Source: Desulfobacteraceae bacterium Eth-SRB1 (GTDB taxonomy: Bacteria; Desulfobacterota; Desulfobacteria; Desulfobacterales; ETH-SRB1). Taken from it: a stretch of DNA of 64,000 nucleotides. The number at the start of each line of letters is the position of its first letter. Positions within the stretch are counted from its first letter, which is position 1. The translations under genes were made by a program, and so were the position numbers. This document shows positions 17,464 through 26,040 of this stretch, one piece after another. A model generated the notes under the pieces. The model was not told the origin of the DNA. It saw only the letters and a list, made by a program, of their open reading frames with translations, and searched no databases. Location of the stretch: positions 400,156 through 464,155 of the forward strand of contig RPGP01000001.1 of assembly GCA_004193555.1 (NCBI GenBank). Direction: 5' to 3'.

Positions 17464-17573
17464 AATCTATTGATTTTAATGACAGTTATAGACGTTGGAC
17501 TTTGGAATAAAGTGCGGGCAAGGCATTTTGTCGTAATCTGAATTTAGTGCCGTGATTGTGGCCTGTTCGAGCA

Positions 17574-18269
17574 TCAAAATCTACGAGTAATTTGCCCGTT
17601 TTCTATTGATTCAAGAAAATTCTCAAGTGATAGACCTTGCAATATCATTATATCGCTGTAGAAAAAATGAGTTTTCCCATCAATTTTCTTTGTTTCAGCC
17701 TGTACATAAAAGCAATTAAGCAGTTTTGTGCCGGCTTTATGAAAAAGATCATTAAATCCCCAATATGGTTGCGGGTTTAATTCATCCAAGCCAATTTTAT
17801 CTTTTACAGATTTTAGCCATTCCGAATGTCTATTATCTACGGTCTTGGCATCAAATGAAATGAGGATTTTTTTCTCATTCCTATCAACAACAACTTTGAA
17901 ACCTCTATCACTTCTTGATAAACCGTGTATCGTTTGGCGAAAACTCATTTCATTACCGGAATATTTATCGCCGGCAAGTTGATGCGCCCAGCCATATTTA
18001 GGCAATAGTATTTGAGGCACAAATTTTAAAGCTCTTGGTGAGGGTTCCATATGAAACAAGGTGGTTAATGATGTTGTTTCTTTTCGTTGGCATTTTAATT
18101 CCCATTCTGATGCATTTGGAATAGGTAAGTTGTTTTCTTCGATTCCAAGTAAATCTTCAAGGGTATTTCCAATTCCACCCACATTGCCAGACCTAGCATT
18201 TGGTATCCAACCTTTTTCTCTGATTTCAATCAAAGACGCTATTAATGACTCTTTAGTAAATATTTTCAT
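17574..18269 (-). CDS. MvaI/BcnI-family restriction endonuclease
   Basis: 231 aa. GNVGGIGNTLEDLLGIEENN followed by ASEWELKCQR matches the catalytic N-terminal part of MvaI/BcnI monomeric nucleases (E...E.K, ELKCQR). Family targets are CCWGG or CCSGG. It lies 15 bp after an SPPY-type methyltransferase and forms a two-gene cassette with it. Length is normal. Confidence 0.8.
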   Translation of the reverse strand: MKIFTKESLIASLIEIREKGWIPNARSGNVGGIGNTLEDLLGIEENNLPIPNASEWELKCQRKETTSLTTLFHMEPSPRALKFVPQILLPKYGWAHQLAGDKYSGNEMSFRQTIHGLSRSDRGFKVVVDRNEKKILISFDAKTVDNRHSEWLKSVKDKIGLDELNPQPYWGFNDLFHKAGTKLLNCFYVQAETKKIDGKTHFFYSDIMILQGLSLENFLESIENGQITRRF

Positions 18270-18284
18270 AAAATACTACGCCCT

Positions 18285-19217
18285 TTATTCCGGCTTCCAG
18301 AAATCTAACAAATATTCGAAAGTTGTGCCCATTGTAATGTAGTTGCTTGGCCACCCGAATATGCCTATTCTATTTACTATATTTGTTCTATCCCAAATAA
18401 TAGTATTACGCAGCTCATAACCTCGACTCCTTAATTCTTGTATTAGAGAAACATGTATAGTGATACGCTGATTTTCCCACCACATATCCGGCACATTGAT
18501 GACACAATGGCCTTTTGGCTTGAGCAATGGCAACAATGCTTCATAAATATCACCAATAGCTTTAGTATACTCATCTAATGACATGGTCCCAAGGTCTCTG
18601 GGATTTTGCGAGTATTGCTCAACTTTAAGATATTGATCATTTTTTCTGTCACGCCGTGATTTATTCTTTCTTTTTCTATTTAATAAATTTGCATAAGGCG
18701 GTGATGTACATATCAAACTCACAGTATTTGGACTAAGATATAAAGGAATATTTAACGCATCATCTTGAATTGCTAACTGCTTTGTCTTATTGAATAGATT
18801 TTTTTGGGAAAGACGTTGTGAACATAAATTTATATAAGATTCCTGAAGATCAAAGCCAACAGCATTTCTATTTAAATCTTGTGCGGCCACAAGTGTTGTG
18901 CCGCTGCCAACAAAGGGATCTAAAACCAGTTCACCTTCGTGTGTAAATAATTCAACAACTTTTTTTGCTAATGAGATAGGAAATGTCGCTGGATGTAGGT
19001 CTTTTTTTCTAATATCTCTTTTCTCATAATAAAATTGCCAAACCCCTATTTGGCTTTTTAACCATTCTTTAGCAGTCATGCAATTAATGTGTGTTTTTCC
19101 GCAATCACAGGTTCTTTCATTGTCAATATTAATTGTACGGCGATATTGTTCGCAATCTTCCTTTATTATATGTAGATTTTCCAATTCTGCTTTTTTTTGT
19201 AGCACAGTTGACCTCAC
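18285..19217 (-). CDS. DNA methyltransferase (SPPY type) of the MvaI-like system
   Basis: 310 aa. Motif I DPFVGSGTT is near residue 100 and motif IV TSPPY near 171, so I precedes IV, the reverse of the MjaI-type partner's enzyme. SPPY suggests N4-cytosine. An N-terminal CDCGKTHINC could bind zinc. The start is GTG at 19217, or GTG at 19205, which has GAGGT upstream. A damaged inverted copy lies at 37530-38405. Confidence 0.82.
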   Translation of the reverse strand: MRSTVLQKKAELENLHIIKEDCEQYRRTINIDNERTCDCGKTHINCMTAKEWLKSQIGVWQFYYEKRDIRKKDLHPATFPISLAKKVVELFTHEGELVLDPFVGSGTTLVAAQDLNRNAVGFDLQESYINLCSQRLSQKNLFNKTKQLAIQDDALNIPLYLSPNTVSLICTSPPYANLLNRKRKNKSRRDRKNDQYLKVEQYSQNPRDLGTMSLDEYTKAIGDIYEALLPLLKPKGHCVINVPDMWWENQRITIHVSLIQELRSRGYELRNTIIWDRTNIVNRIGIFGWPSNYITMGTTFEYLLDFWKPE

Positions 19218-19302
19218 ATGATTAACATAAATGTAATTATTGAATACCTGTAATCCTTATAGCAAATTATTCTGAATGAAGCCAGTTAATCTTATCTGTC
19301 CT

Positions 19303-19433
19303 GCCCAACGACAAAGCTGAGGGGTTGGGCAACGATAAGCGAAAATCTTGATAAATGCATAAGCTTCCGATTAAATACCGCCTTTCAAAAATGGCACGGC
19401 TTTGCCCAGTCCCTCTCAAGCATCTGGTTGGGC
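19303..19433. other. attC site
   Basis: GCCCAACGACAAAGCTGAGG GGTTGGGC ... GCACGGCTTTGCCCAGTCCC ... GTTGGGC. Close relative of 48490-48622. Confidence 0.9.
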
Positions 19434-19658
19434 GGCTTTTGTATATTTTGCCCCTGCTATTTTCATTAATAATCTCAATGCTTCGTTTACGGATTCATTA
19501 TCCTTAAAAACTTCAGCTACATCAGATGATAATAAAATTAAATTTGTTCCTTCTTTATATTTTGATGCATATTTGCCTCTAACTCCACCTTTTAGTTGTG
19601 ATAAGTCATACTCGGGGCGAAGCTCATCATCCATTTCATTATATGTATTGCTACTCAT
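19416..19658 (-). CDS. putative antitoxin paired with BrnT-type toxin
   Basis: 80 aa. ELRPEYDLSQLKGGVRGKYA, GTNLILLSSDVAEVF and ESVNEALRLLMKIA occur in small proteins that follow BrnT-like toxins; I cannot assign a named family with certainty. The ATG overlaps the end of the BrnT frame (GAGGAGGCAGT upstream). The C terminus enters the attC site. Confidence 0.7.
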   Translation of the reverse strand: MSSNTYNEMDDELRPEYDLSQLKGGVRGKYASKYKEGTNLILLSSDVAEVFKDNESVNEALRLLMKIAGAKYTKAAQPDA

Positions 19659-19922
19659 ACTGCCTCCTCTCTTTTCGTGTCAATTGTCTGGCACTTATAA
19701 TTCTTATGGTATCCTTTGTCTCCACATGGGAAATAAATAACAATTTGCCAAAAGCCGACAACCAATTATTATGTATCTGTTCTCATCATAAGAATGGTCA
19801 GGACCATCATAAGTTATTGATAATGGATCAGAAAATACTGTTGCAGCTTCATCAAATGGTACTCCATGTTTTGCAATATTCTTTTTAGCTTTATTCGGGT
19901 TCCATTCAAAATTCAACGACAT
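19651..19922 (-). pseudogene. brnT: BrnT-type toxin, frameshifted
   Basis: FEWNPNKAKKNIAKHGVPFD EAATVFSDPLSITYDGPDHS and ENRYIIIG are BrnT. The frame then breaks at ATTGGTTGTCG near 19768-19778. One extra T would continue as SAFGKLLFISHVE, IRIISARQLTRKER, ending RRQYE in overlap with the antitoxin start. The inverted copy has the same short T run, so the lesion predates the duplication. The toxin is probably inactive. Confidence 0.8.
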
Positions 19923-19952
19923 AAGCCATAAATCCTTACTTATTTTTTAGGT

Positions 19953-20022
19953 GCCCAACACTTAGATCACTTGCTATTTTTCGCGACAGCGAAAAATAGT
20001 CAAGTGCATCTTTTGGTTCTAC
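19953..20022. other. attC site (70 bp)
   Basis: GCCCAAC ... CACTTGCTATTTTTCGC GACA GCGAAAAATAGTCAAGTG ... GTTCTAC. The stem is almost perfect. Confidence 0.92.
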
Positions 20023-20023
20023 C

Positions 20024-20950
20024 CTATTTTTTATTTCCAAAAACTTTTTTTAGATCTAATAAAGTCTGAATTCCCCATTCTTGAATCTTCTGTAATTCTT
20101 CAGAACTATCTTCTATGGAACCCGAGCGATATATAGCAATACGACATGCTCGTTTGTTGTCTAAGCGTTCCCACTCTACCTTTTGTCCTAATTCTGTTTC
20201 TATTGATTCTTTTTGTGTGAGCAACGTGTCAAAAAACGCCTTGTTTTCATCAAAATCTCCAGCATCAATATAAATTTCTGTTCGTACACGACTTCCTTGT
20301 GCAAAACTATGCCCATACAGAAACTTTTTGTTTCCCGATGAGAATGTATACCAATTTTGAGGTTGCCCTTTTTTAGCAGTAGTAAAACGATAAGTTTCTC
20401 TTAAAGTATCTAGCAAGTCCTGAAAATATTCTCTGTATTTTTCTGATTTTTCAGATGCCACAGAATTGGATTGTTTCTTTTTTGATTTTTGCCATTCATT
20501 TGGAGAAACAATTACTTTAAATTGTAATGCAGGACGTGAGTCCCCAATTTTAATTACCTCTACCACAACCCCAAAAAAATCTGTATTAGAATCGGTTCTC
20601 TGATTGAGCCAATCTAAAGCTTGTCTGTGTTCTTCTCTCATTTCTGTTGATAACCAAATAATAATATCGGCATCATATCCACTTGCATAAGTAAGTAGTT
20701 TACCAAGGTGATCGTGGTCTGTTATAGCAAGTTGATTTTCTATAATGACATTAGCATTGCGCCCTAAATCTTTTGCTAGAATATCTAATGAAAAGCCCCC
20801 AACATCCGCTTCTTGTTCTGTAACTTCTAATTCAATTCCAATTGACTCGCCAAGTTCTGTAATATTGTCAGATAGCCAAGGAGTAAAATCGTGGGCTTCA
20901 TGCTTCCAAATACTTCTTGGATCCACTTTTTGAATTTTATCAAACATCAT
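20024..20950 (-). CDS. DUF4268 protein with nuclease-like N-terminal region
   Basis: 308 aa. DVGGFSLDILAKDLGRNANV IIENQ has the D ... ExQ pattern of endonuclease-like folds, followed by DHDHLGKLLTYASGYDADII IWLS. The C-terminal half (from about 170) is the DUF4268 region, FSSGNKKFLYGHSF ... TEIYIDAGDFDENKAFFD. Such proteins often sit beside defence genes, but the activity is unknown. AGGAAAG precedes the ATG pair. A decayed inverted copy is at 35780-36715. Confidence 0.8.
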   Translation of the reverse strand: MMFDKIQKVDPRSIWKHEAHDFTPWLSDNITELGESIGIELEVTEQEADVGGFSLDILAKDLGRNANVIIENQLAITDHDHLGKLLTYASGYDADIIIWLSTEMREEHRQALDWLNQRTDSNTDFFGVVVEVIKIGDSRPALQFKVIVSPNEWQKSKKKQSNSVASEKSEKYREYFQDLLDTLRETYRFTTAKKGQPQNWYTFSSGNKKFLYGHSFAQGSRVRTEIYIDAGDFDENKAFFDTLLTQKESIETELGQKVEWERLDNKRACRIAIYRSGSIEDSSEELQKIQEWGIQTLLDLKKVFGNKK

Positions 20951-20970
20951 CTTTCCTTTTGTTTTTATTG

Positions 20971-20998
20971 GTAGAACGTATTAATCACGGCGATTGGG
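20971..20998. other. attC left half next to group II intron end
   Basis: GTAGAACGTATTAATCACGG CGATTGGG starts with an R''-type core at 20971. The rest of the site is replaced by the 3' end of the intron remnant. Confidence 0.5.
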
Positions 20999-21780
20999 TA
21001 AAAACCACAGTCACCTGAGGTAATCCCCGTTAGAACCCATCGTGCCCAATTAAGGCAATAGGCTCACGATTATATCTTTGTATAATTAAGTATTCAAAAT
21101 AGCCTATGATAAATTTTTGTTTTAGGAGGTGGAAATTTTAATAGAAATAATGAAAACTTTTCAAAAGTCATCGATTTCCTCTGACTACGACGGTTTATCC
21201 ATTTAAAAAATATCTTTACAGATTTAAAAATAAACCCCTGAACAGCTTTATAATTAAAAGATATGCCATAATACTGGGCGTGACCTCTTAATTTTCTACA
21301 AAAAGATTTCCATAATTCCGGTAATGGGTAAATATTACGGCTTTGTTTGCACCATAAATTTACTTTAGTAAGTTTACTCCTTAATTTCTTACCACAACTT
21401 TTAAGTTTAGGTACAACCATGCCATTTTTCGTTAACCCAAGGTAAAATGTAAAGCCTAAGAAATCGAAAGATTTACTGTTCTCTTTCTCAAACCTGTTAA
21501 AAACAATTGTTTTGGTTTTGTCTTTATTCAATCTAAGTTTGAATTTAGATAGCCGTTTTGGCAAAGCGACCCTGATTCGTTCAGCATCTTTTGCATTTTC
21601 ACAGCAGATAACTGCATCATCTGCATAACGGAAAATTTCGACATTACCTTTACAATGGTTCTTAACCGTCATATTAAACCAATCATCAAGTGCATAATGT
21701 GCAAAGATATTGGCTAATATCGGACTACAGACACTACCTTGTGGCACTCCTTCATCACTTACTGTAGATTCCGGCCTAAA
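20999..21780 (-). mobile_element. 3' part of a group II intron
   Basis: The RT C terminus is followed on the minus strand by GAGCCTATTGCC TTAA TTGGGCACGATGGGTTC, a domain-V-like hairpin at about 21019-21063. The 5' part is missing because IS21 element A abuts at 21781. Confidence 0.65.
21094..21780 (-). pseudogene. group II intron reverse transcriptase/maturase, 5'-truncated
   Basis: The remaining frame has GVPQGSVCSPILANIFAHYA, the active-site FRYADDAV, SFDFLGFTFY and a maturase-like C terminus (KLRGHAQYYGISFNYKAV, WINRRSQRKSMTFEKF). The first catalytic blocks are missing. The ATG-like start at 21855 belongs to the IS21 end. The duplicated copy (34.94-35.64 kb) is truncated at the same place. 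Confidence 0.85.
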
Positions 21781-21918
21781 CCTGCCACCCATTCCGGAGG
21801 AAAGTTTACCACTTTTCAGATCATTTCCGGAATGCCAAAAATAATTAATATTCATCCTTTTCCCTTCAAAATTGGATAATATCTCCTCTGAAACAATAAT
21901 TCAAGAGAGGAGATATAA

Positions 21919-23466
21919 ATGGCACGGAAAAGGATTAATATGAAAAAGATTCGAGAGATTATACGTTTCAAAGAAACCACCAATATGAGCGACAGGAAGA
22001 TAGCCCGGGCACTTAAGATTTCCAGGCCTGTTGTTGCACAATACATCAAGGACTTCAAAGCAAGCGGTCTTGCCTATGAAGAAATTAAAAGCATGCCTGA
22101 CAGCGAGTTCCTTGCGCTATTTGAAAAACAAAGGAACAAAAGGTGCTCAAAATATGAGAAGCTCTCAAAGCTGTTTCCACATTTTGTGACAGAGCTCAAA
22201 AGAACCGGTGTAACCCTGATGACCTTGTGGAATGAGTATCAGAAGGGACATCCTGACTGTTACAGTTACTCACAGTTCTGTTATCACTTCCAGGTATGGC
22301 GGAATGCATCAAAAGTAACGATGCATATTGAACACAAGGCCGGCGACAAAATGTTTGTCGATTATGCCGGTGACAGGCTGGCTATTGTGGATCGTAAAAC
22401 CGGCAAAGAGCAGCCGGTAGAGGTCTTTGTGGCCATTCTTGGGGCCAGTCAGTTGACCTATGCGGAGGCATCATTCAGCCAGAAGTCGGAAGACTGGATT
22501 CGATCCAATGAACATGCATTCATATACTGTGGTGGTGTCACTCAGGCTATTGTTCCTGACAATCTCAAATCCGGTGTGACGCAGAGCAACAGATATGAGC
22601 CGGGAATCAACCTCATGTTTGACGACTTTGCAGATCACTATCAAACGGTTATCCTTCCCGCGCGTGTTCGCCGTCCTCAGGATAAGGCGCTTGTAGAAAA
22701 TGCTGTAAATCTTGTCTATCAGAGGATATATGCGCCGTTAAGGAACAGGATATTTTACTCTCTGGAGGAACTCAACGAGGCCATATGGGATCTTCTGAAG
22801 CAGCATAACAATACACCGTTTCAGCGTTTGAAAACCTCCAGAAGAGAGATCTTTAATAATATTGAGAAGCCGGTACTCAAGCCCCTGCCAAAGGAGCGGT
22901 ATGCCATCAAACAGTGCAGGGAACTCACGGTACAGTTCAACTACCATGTCGAATTGCGTGAAGACAGGCATTATTACAGTGTGCCATGGCAGCTCAAGGG
23001 GGAACGTATGCGAGTCGTCTATGATGACAGGAATGTAGCGATATATTATGATAACATAAGGATAGTGCAACACAAAAGGGATCGTAGTCCAAACGGCTAT
23101 ACTACACTACACAGCCACATGCCGGCCAGTCACAGATATTACGCTCAGTGGAGTCCTGAACGCTTTCTCAAATGGGCACAAGCCATTGGAGATGATGTTG
23201 CTGAAATAATCCAGATGGTTCTCAAAAGCAGAAAGCATCCGGAACAGGCATTCAAGACCTGCATGGGCATACTTAATCTTGTAAAAAAGTATGGGCCCGA
23301 CAGACTGAACAAGGCATGTGCCCGCGCGCTTGACTTCGGGTTTTATTCGTACAAACGCATTAAAAACATCCTCGATAGAGGTCTGGAAGAAGAACCACTG
23401 ACTGAATCAAGGGAACTGACGGTTTCTTCCCATGAAAACATCCGGGGAAGCCAATACTATCAATAA
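21919..23466 (+). CDS. istA: IS21-family transposase IstA
   Basis: 515 aa. An N-terminal HTH (NMSDRKIARALKISRPVVAQ YIKDF) is followed by an rve-type DDE core: D in KMFVDYAGDRL, D in IVPDNLKSGV and E in RRPQDKALVENAV, then a C-terminal beta region. Complete. GAGAGGAG precedes the start. It works with IstB for target selection. Confidence 0.95.
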   Translation: MARKRINMKKIREIIRFKETTNMSDRKIARALKISRPVVAQYIKDFKASGLAYEEIKSMPDSEFLALFEKQRNKRCSKYEKLSKLFPHFVTELKRTGVTLMTLWNEYQKGHPDCYSYSQFCYHFQVWRNASKVTMHIEHKAGDKMFVDYAGDRLAIVDRKTGKEQPVEVFVAILGASQLTYAEASFSQKSEDWIRSNEHAFIYCGGVTQAIVPDNLKSGVTQSNRYEPGINLMFDDFADHYQTVILPARVRRPQDKALVENAVNLVYQRIYAPLRNRIFYSLEELNEAIWDLLKQHNNTPFQRLKTSRREIFNNIEKPVLKPLPKERYAIKQCRELTVQFNYHVELREDRHYYSVPWQLKGERMRVVYDDRNVAIYYDNIRIVQHKRDRSPNGYTTLHSHMPASHRYYAQWSPERFLKWAQAIGDDVAEIIQMVLKSRKHPEQAFKTCMGILNLVKKYGPDRLNKACARALDFGFYSYKRIKNILDRGLEEEPLTESRELTVSSHENIRGSQYYQ

Positions 23467-23480
23467 AGAAGGAGAATCCA

Positions 23481-24218
23481 ATGAATAATAATCAGGCTAC
23501 CATACAGAAACTTGAACAGATGAAGTTCTACGGTATGGCAAGGGCATTTACAAACACTATGGAAACGGGTGTCAAAAACCAGTTCGCGGCAGATGAACTC
23601 GTCTCACATCTCGTGGATGCAGAGTGGGATGACCGGCACAATCGCAAACTCACACGACTTTTAAAAGGTGCAAGATTCCGCTACAAGGCCTCTTTCGAAG
23701 AGATCGATTTTGCTTTGAACAGGAATATTGACAAAAATCAGCTGCTCCGCCTTTCTAACTGCCAGTGGGTAGAATCCCATCAGGACTGCATTCTGACAGG
23801 CCCAACAGGAGCGGGAAAGAGTTTCATAGCTTCCGCCTTGGGCCATCAGGCCTGCATGTACGGATTCAAGGTGGGGTACTATCCCTGTTCAAAGCTGTTT
23901 GCCAATCTAAAATTATGCAGGGCAGATGGGAGTTATCTCAAAGAGCTTACTAAAATACAGAAATTTGATGTTATCATCCTGGATGATTTTGGTCTTGAAC
24001 CTCTTGATGCGCAGAGTCGTCTCACTTTACTGGAAATCCTTGAGGATCGACACGGACGAAAATCATCGGTCTTTGTATCCCAACTGCCGGCAATTAGCTG
24101 GCATGAAGTCATAGGTGATCCTACTATAGCAGATGCTATCTGTGATCGTATTATTCATAATGCTCATAGAATAGAATTGAAAGGAGATTCTGTAAGAAAA
24201 ATTTACGCAAATAATTGA
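23481..24218 (+). CDS. istB: IS21-family helper ATPase IstB
   Basis: 245 aa. Walker A TGPTGAGKS near residue 106 and Walker B VIILDDFG near 165, with the N-terminal IstB region MKFYGMARAFTNTMETG. AAGGAG precedes the ATG, 14 bp after istA. Complete. Confidence 0.95.
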   Translation: MNNNQATIQKLEQMKFYGMARAFTNTMETGVKNQFAADELVSHLVDAEWDDRHNRKLTRLLKGARFRYKASFEEIDFALNRNIDKNQLLRLSNCQWVESHQDCILTGPTGAGKSFIASALGHQACMYGFKVGYYPCSKLFANLKLCRADGSYLKELTKIQKFDVIILDDFGLEPLDAQSRLTLLEILEDRHGRKSSVFVSQLPAISWHEVIGDPTIADAICDRIIHNAHRIELKGDSVRKIYANN

Positions 24219-24304
24219 CGCAAACCTGCCACTCTGGTATTGCTGTCAACAAGGGAATTGGATTGGGTATTAAGTGGTAAAGTTATTCCCGGAATAGGTG
24301 GCAG

Positions 24305-24445
24305 TTTTCGCCGGAATCCGCACTGGAAACTCAGGCCGATATTTCATGGTCTTGAACTGCGATTCTGAATAAGGGTTGTCATTGCTGACGTAGGGTCTTG
24401 AATGACTTTTGGTAATCCCTAAATCAGCCAATAACAATGCCACCG
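24305..24445 (-). pseudogene. IS3-type transposase OrfB fragment
   Basis: The minus strand encodes ADLGITKSHSRPYVSNDNPY SESQFKTMKYRPEFPV, the end of an rve domain. It matches 32296-32437. It marks the outer edge of the 6.1-kb inverted duplication. Confidence 0.8.
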
Positions 24446-25570
24446 GTTTTTTACCTTGACTGATTCATTTCAAGCTGATTTCCGGCAAAACTGCAAAAGG
24501 CTTCTTTGATGCTGATTGTATATGTCTCAACGGTTGATGCAGCAAAGCCGTTAACCTTAAGAGCTCTTTTGGTACCGGTCTATAAGGGCAATCATAGCCT
24601 CCTTTGCATAAAAGGGTGTTGGTTTCATATAAACAGCATACTGGTCGGGATTCAGGTGGCAGGTTTAACGTATTCGCCCTCCGGCTGTGGCCAAGCACAT
24701 GCTGTGTTAACTTCTGAATACCAGATACCTTGTTAAGATGGGTTGCCGCCGTATGCCGAAGCGGTTTCGGGCGTGGAGTTTTATCATTCTATTTCGCTCT
24801 TGATCGTATGGCGGTGCGGAAGATATCTTGCAATGTCCGCTGTGAAATGCGTTTTTACGTTTGATATAAGAAACGGCCCCTTTACGCTGTTGTAGTTGCA
24901 AAATAATTTTGTGATAATTTTATTACAAAGACTGTGAGTAAGTAAAAATCAGCTTTGCGCCGGCGTCGGCCCTTTCCCCGGATCCATACTCAGCCCGCAG
25001 GTTAAATCGATATCTTCAATATTTTATAGCGATCAGGGTCGTGATGTTCGCAGGCCCAGTGTGCCGAGCATCAGATGATAATGCAAATTTAAGCCCTAAA
25101 GATCCTGAGCCCCATTGCTGGCGAAGCGGATCAAGCGATTGGTACTCATTGATTGGAAGAAATTATAATCGTTTTTTCAATCTTTGATATGGGGAGTTTA
25201 AGGGCAATATTTTCGAACATACCGATGGAGTGTTGGGTGCGGCAAAATTGTCTGAGGATCCAGACACGAGATTTTCTTACATGTATTGAGGGGTCTCTTT
25301 ATAGTCGGCTACAAAAATCGATTAGACGCAGGTAAGGATCTTTTTAACAGACTGGATTCTTAGAGATTTCATGCGGTTTTAAATTCATTTAGTCGGATGG
25401 CTAAAGCCTGTATGGAACGTACCGAGAAATCTGCCAATCGGCAACAATCCAGAAATGGGCTGATATGTTGATGAAGCACACGGCACTCCTTGAATCTCAT
25501 TAAATCGCCTCTTCTACCGTTAAATGCCCATTAATAAAAGACAAATTGCTCTAACTGCAGGGTTTATGGG
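24446..25570 (-). mobile_element. tyrosine-recombinase element, copy 3 (diverged, decayed)
   Basis: On the minus strand it starts CCCATAAACCCTGCAGTTAG at 25570 and follows copies 1 and 2 through the N-terminal part of the recombinase. It then continues into a longer, different C-terminal region. The outer end abuts TTATGCC, so it too sits at G/TT of an integron core. The inner boundary at about 24446 is uncertain. Confidence 0.75.
24557..25479 (-). pseudogene. tyrosine recombinase, copy 3, multiple frameshifts
   Basis: The start is GTG at 25479 (CTTCATCAACATATCAGCCC, as in copies 1 and 2). The C-terminal part reads VLGHSRRANTL, then after a frame break HLNPDQYAVYMKPTPFYAKE and ALIDRYQKSS. 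Many small indels; not functional. Confidence 0.7.
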
Positions 25571-26040
25571 TTATGCCTGAAAGGAGAGATTATGAGTGAA
25601 TTAATTTCAAAATGGAGTGTTAACGAGAGCCTTTTGCAGTCACATCGCTCCATATTTATTTCTTCGCAAACATTTTTCATTGCCGTTGGGGCACTCCTAC
25701 TGCAAACCGACAAGCCCGAGTGGTTGCTTTGGCTTTTGACCGGTTCAGGGTTGACAATTATTTGGTGGTTTTGGTTTAGGGTGGTGGTTATACGAGCGCG
25801 AATTGTTGATTATTATAAATTCCAGCTATATGACCAAAACAAAGCAATTTTCGATAATTGCTCAGAAGAAGAGTATGTGAAGAATAAAGAAAAACGGGAC
25901 TTAATCAATGAAAAGATCGGCAAGTCAAACTGGAGAACTACCAGAAAGAAGATGGATCTTGGGTTGCCCGTTATATTTTCTATTATCTGGCTTGCACTTC
26001 TGGCTGCGCGATACTGTTTGGCATAACAAGGCAAATTCTC
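25571..26040. other. cassette boundaries: core GTTATGC and following GCATAAC
   Basis: G/TTATGC at 25570-25576 opens the plus-oriented cassette and GCATAAC at 26021-26027 starts the next attC, which is interrupted by a group II intron at 26041. Confidence 0.5.
25592..26026 (+). CDS. small membrane protein, cassette gene of unknown function
   Basis: 144 aa. Two adjacent membrane segments (ISSQTFFIAVGALLLQT and LLWLLTGSGLTIIWWFWF) are near the N terminus, then a charged cytoplasmic stretch (YDQNKAIFDNCSEEEYVKNK) and a C-terminal membrane segment (LPVIFSIIWLALLAARYCLA). It resembles bacterial RipA-like membrane proteins in layout, but I would not name it. AAGGAGAG precedes the ATG. It is read against the array direction. 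Confidence 0.75.
   Translation: MSELISKWSVNESLLQSHRSIFISSQTFFIAVGALLLQTDKPEWLLWLLTGSGLTIIWWFWFRVVVIRARIVDYYKFQLYDQNKAIFDNCSEEEYVKNKEKRDLINEKIGKSNWRTTRKKMDLGLPVIFSIIWLALLAARYCLA

Larger units (their letters stand above)
21781..24304 (+). mobile_element. IS21-family element A
   Basis: It is bounded by CTGCCACCCATTCCGGAGG ... TTTACCACTT on the left and its inverted counterpart AAGTGGTAAAGTTATTCC ... GGTGGCAG on the right. It contains intact istA and istB. The left end cuts a group II intron RT, the right end an IS3-type transposase fragment. Confidence 0.88.

Noticed and set aside
21094-21855. Reverse transcriptase as a retron or DGR enzyme
   Set aside because: The C terminus is maturase-like and a domain-V hairpin follows; no msr/msd-type or variable-repeat structure is seen.
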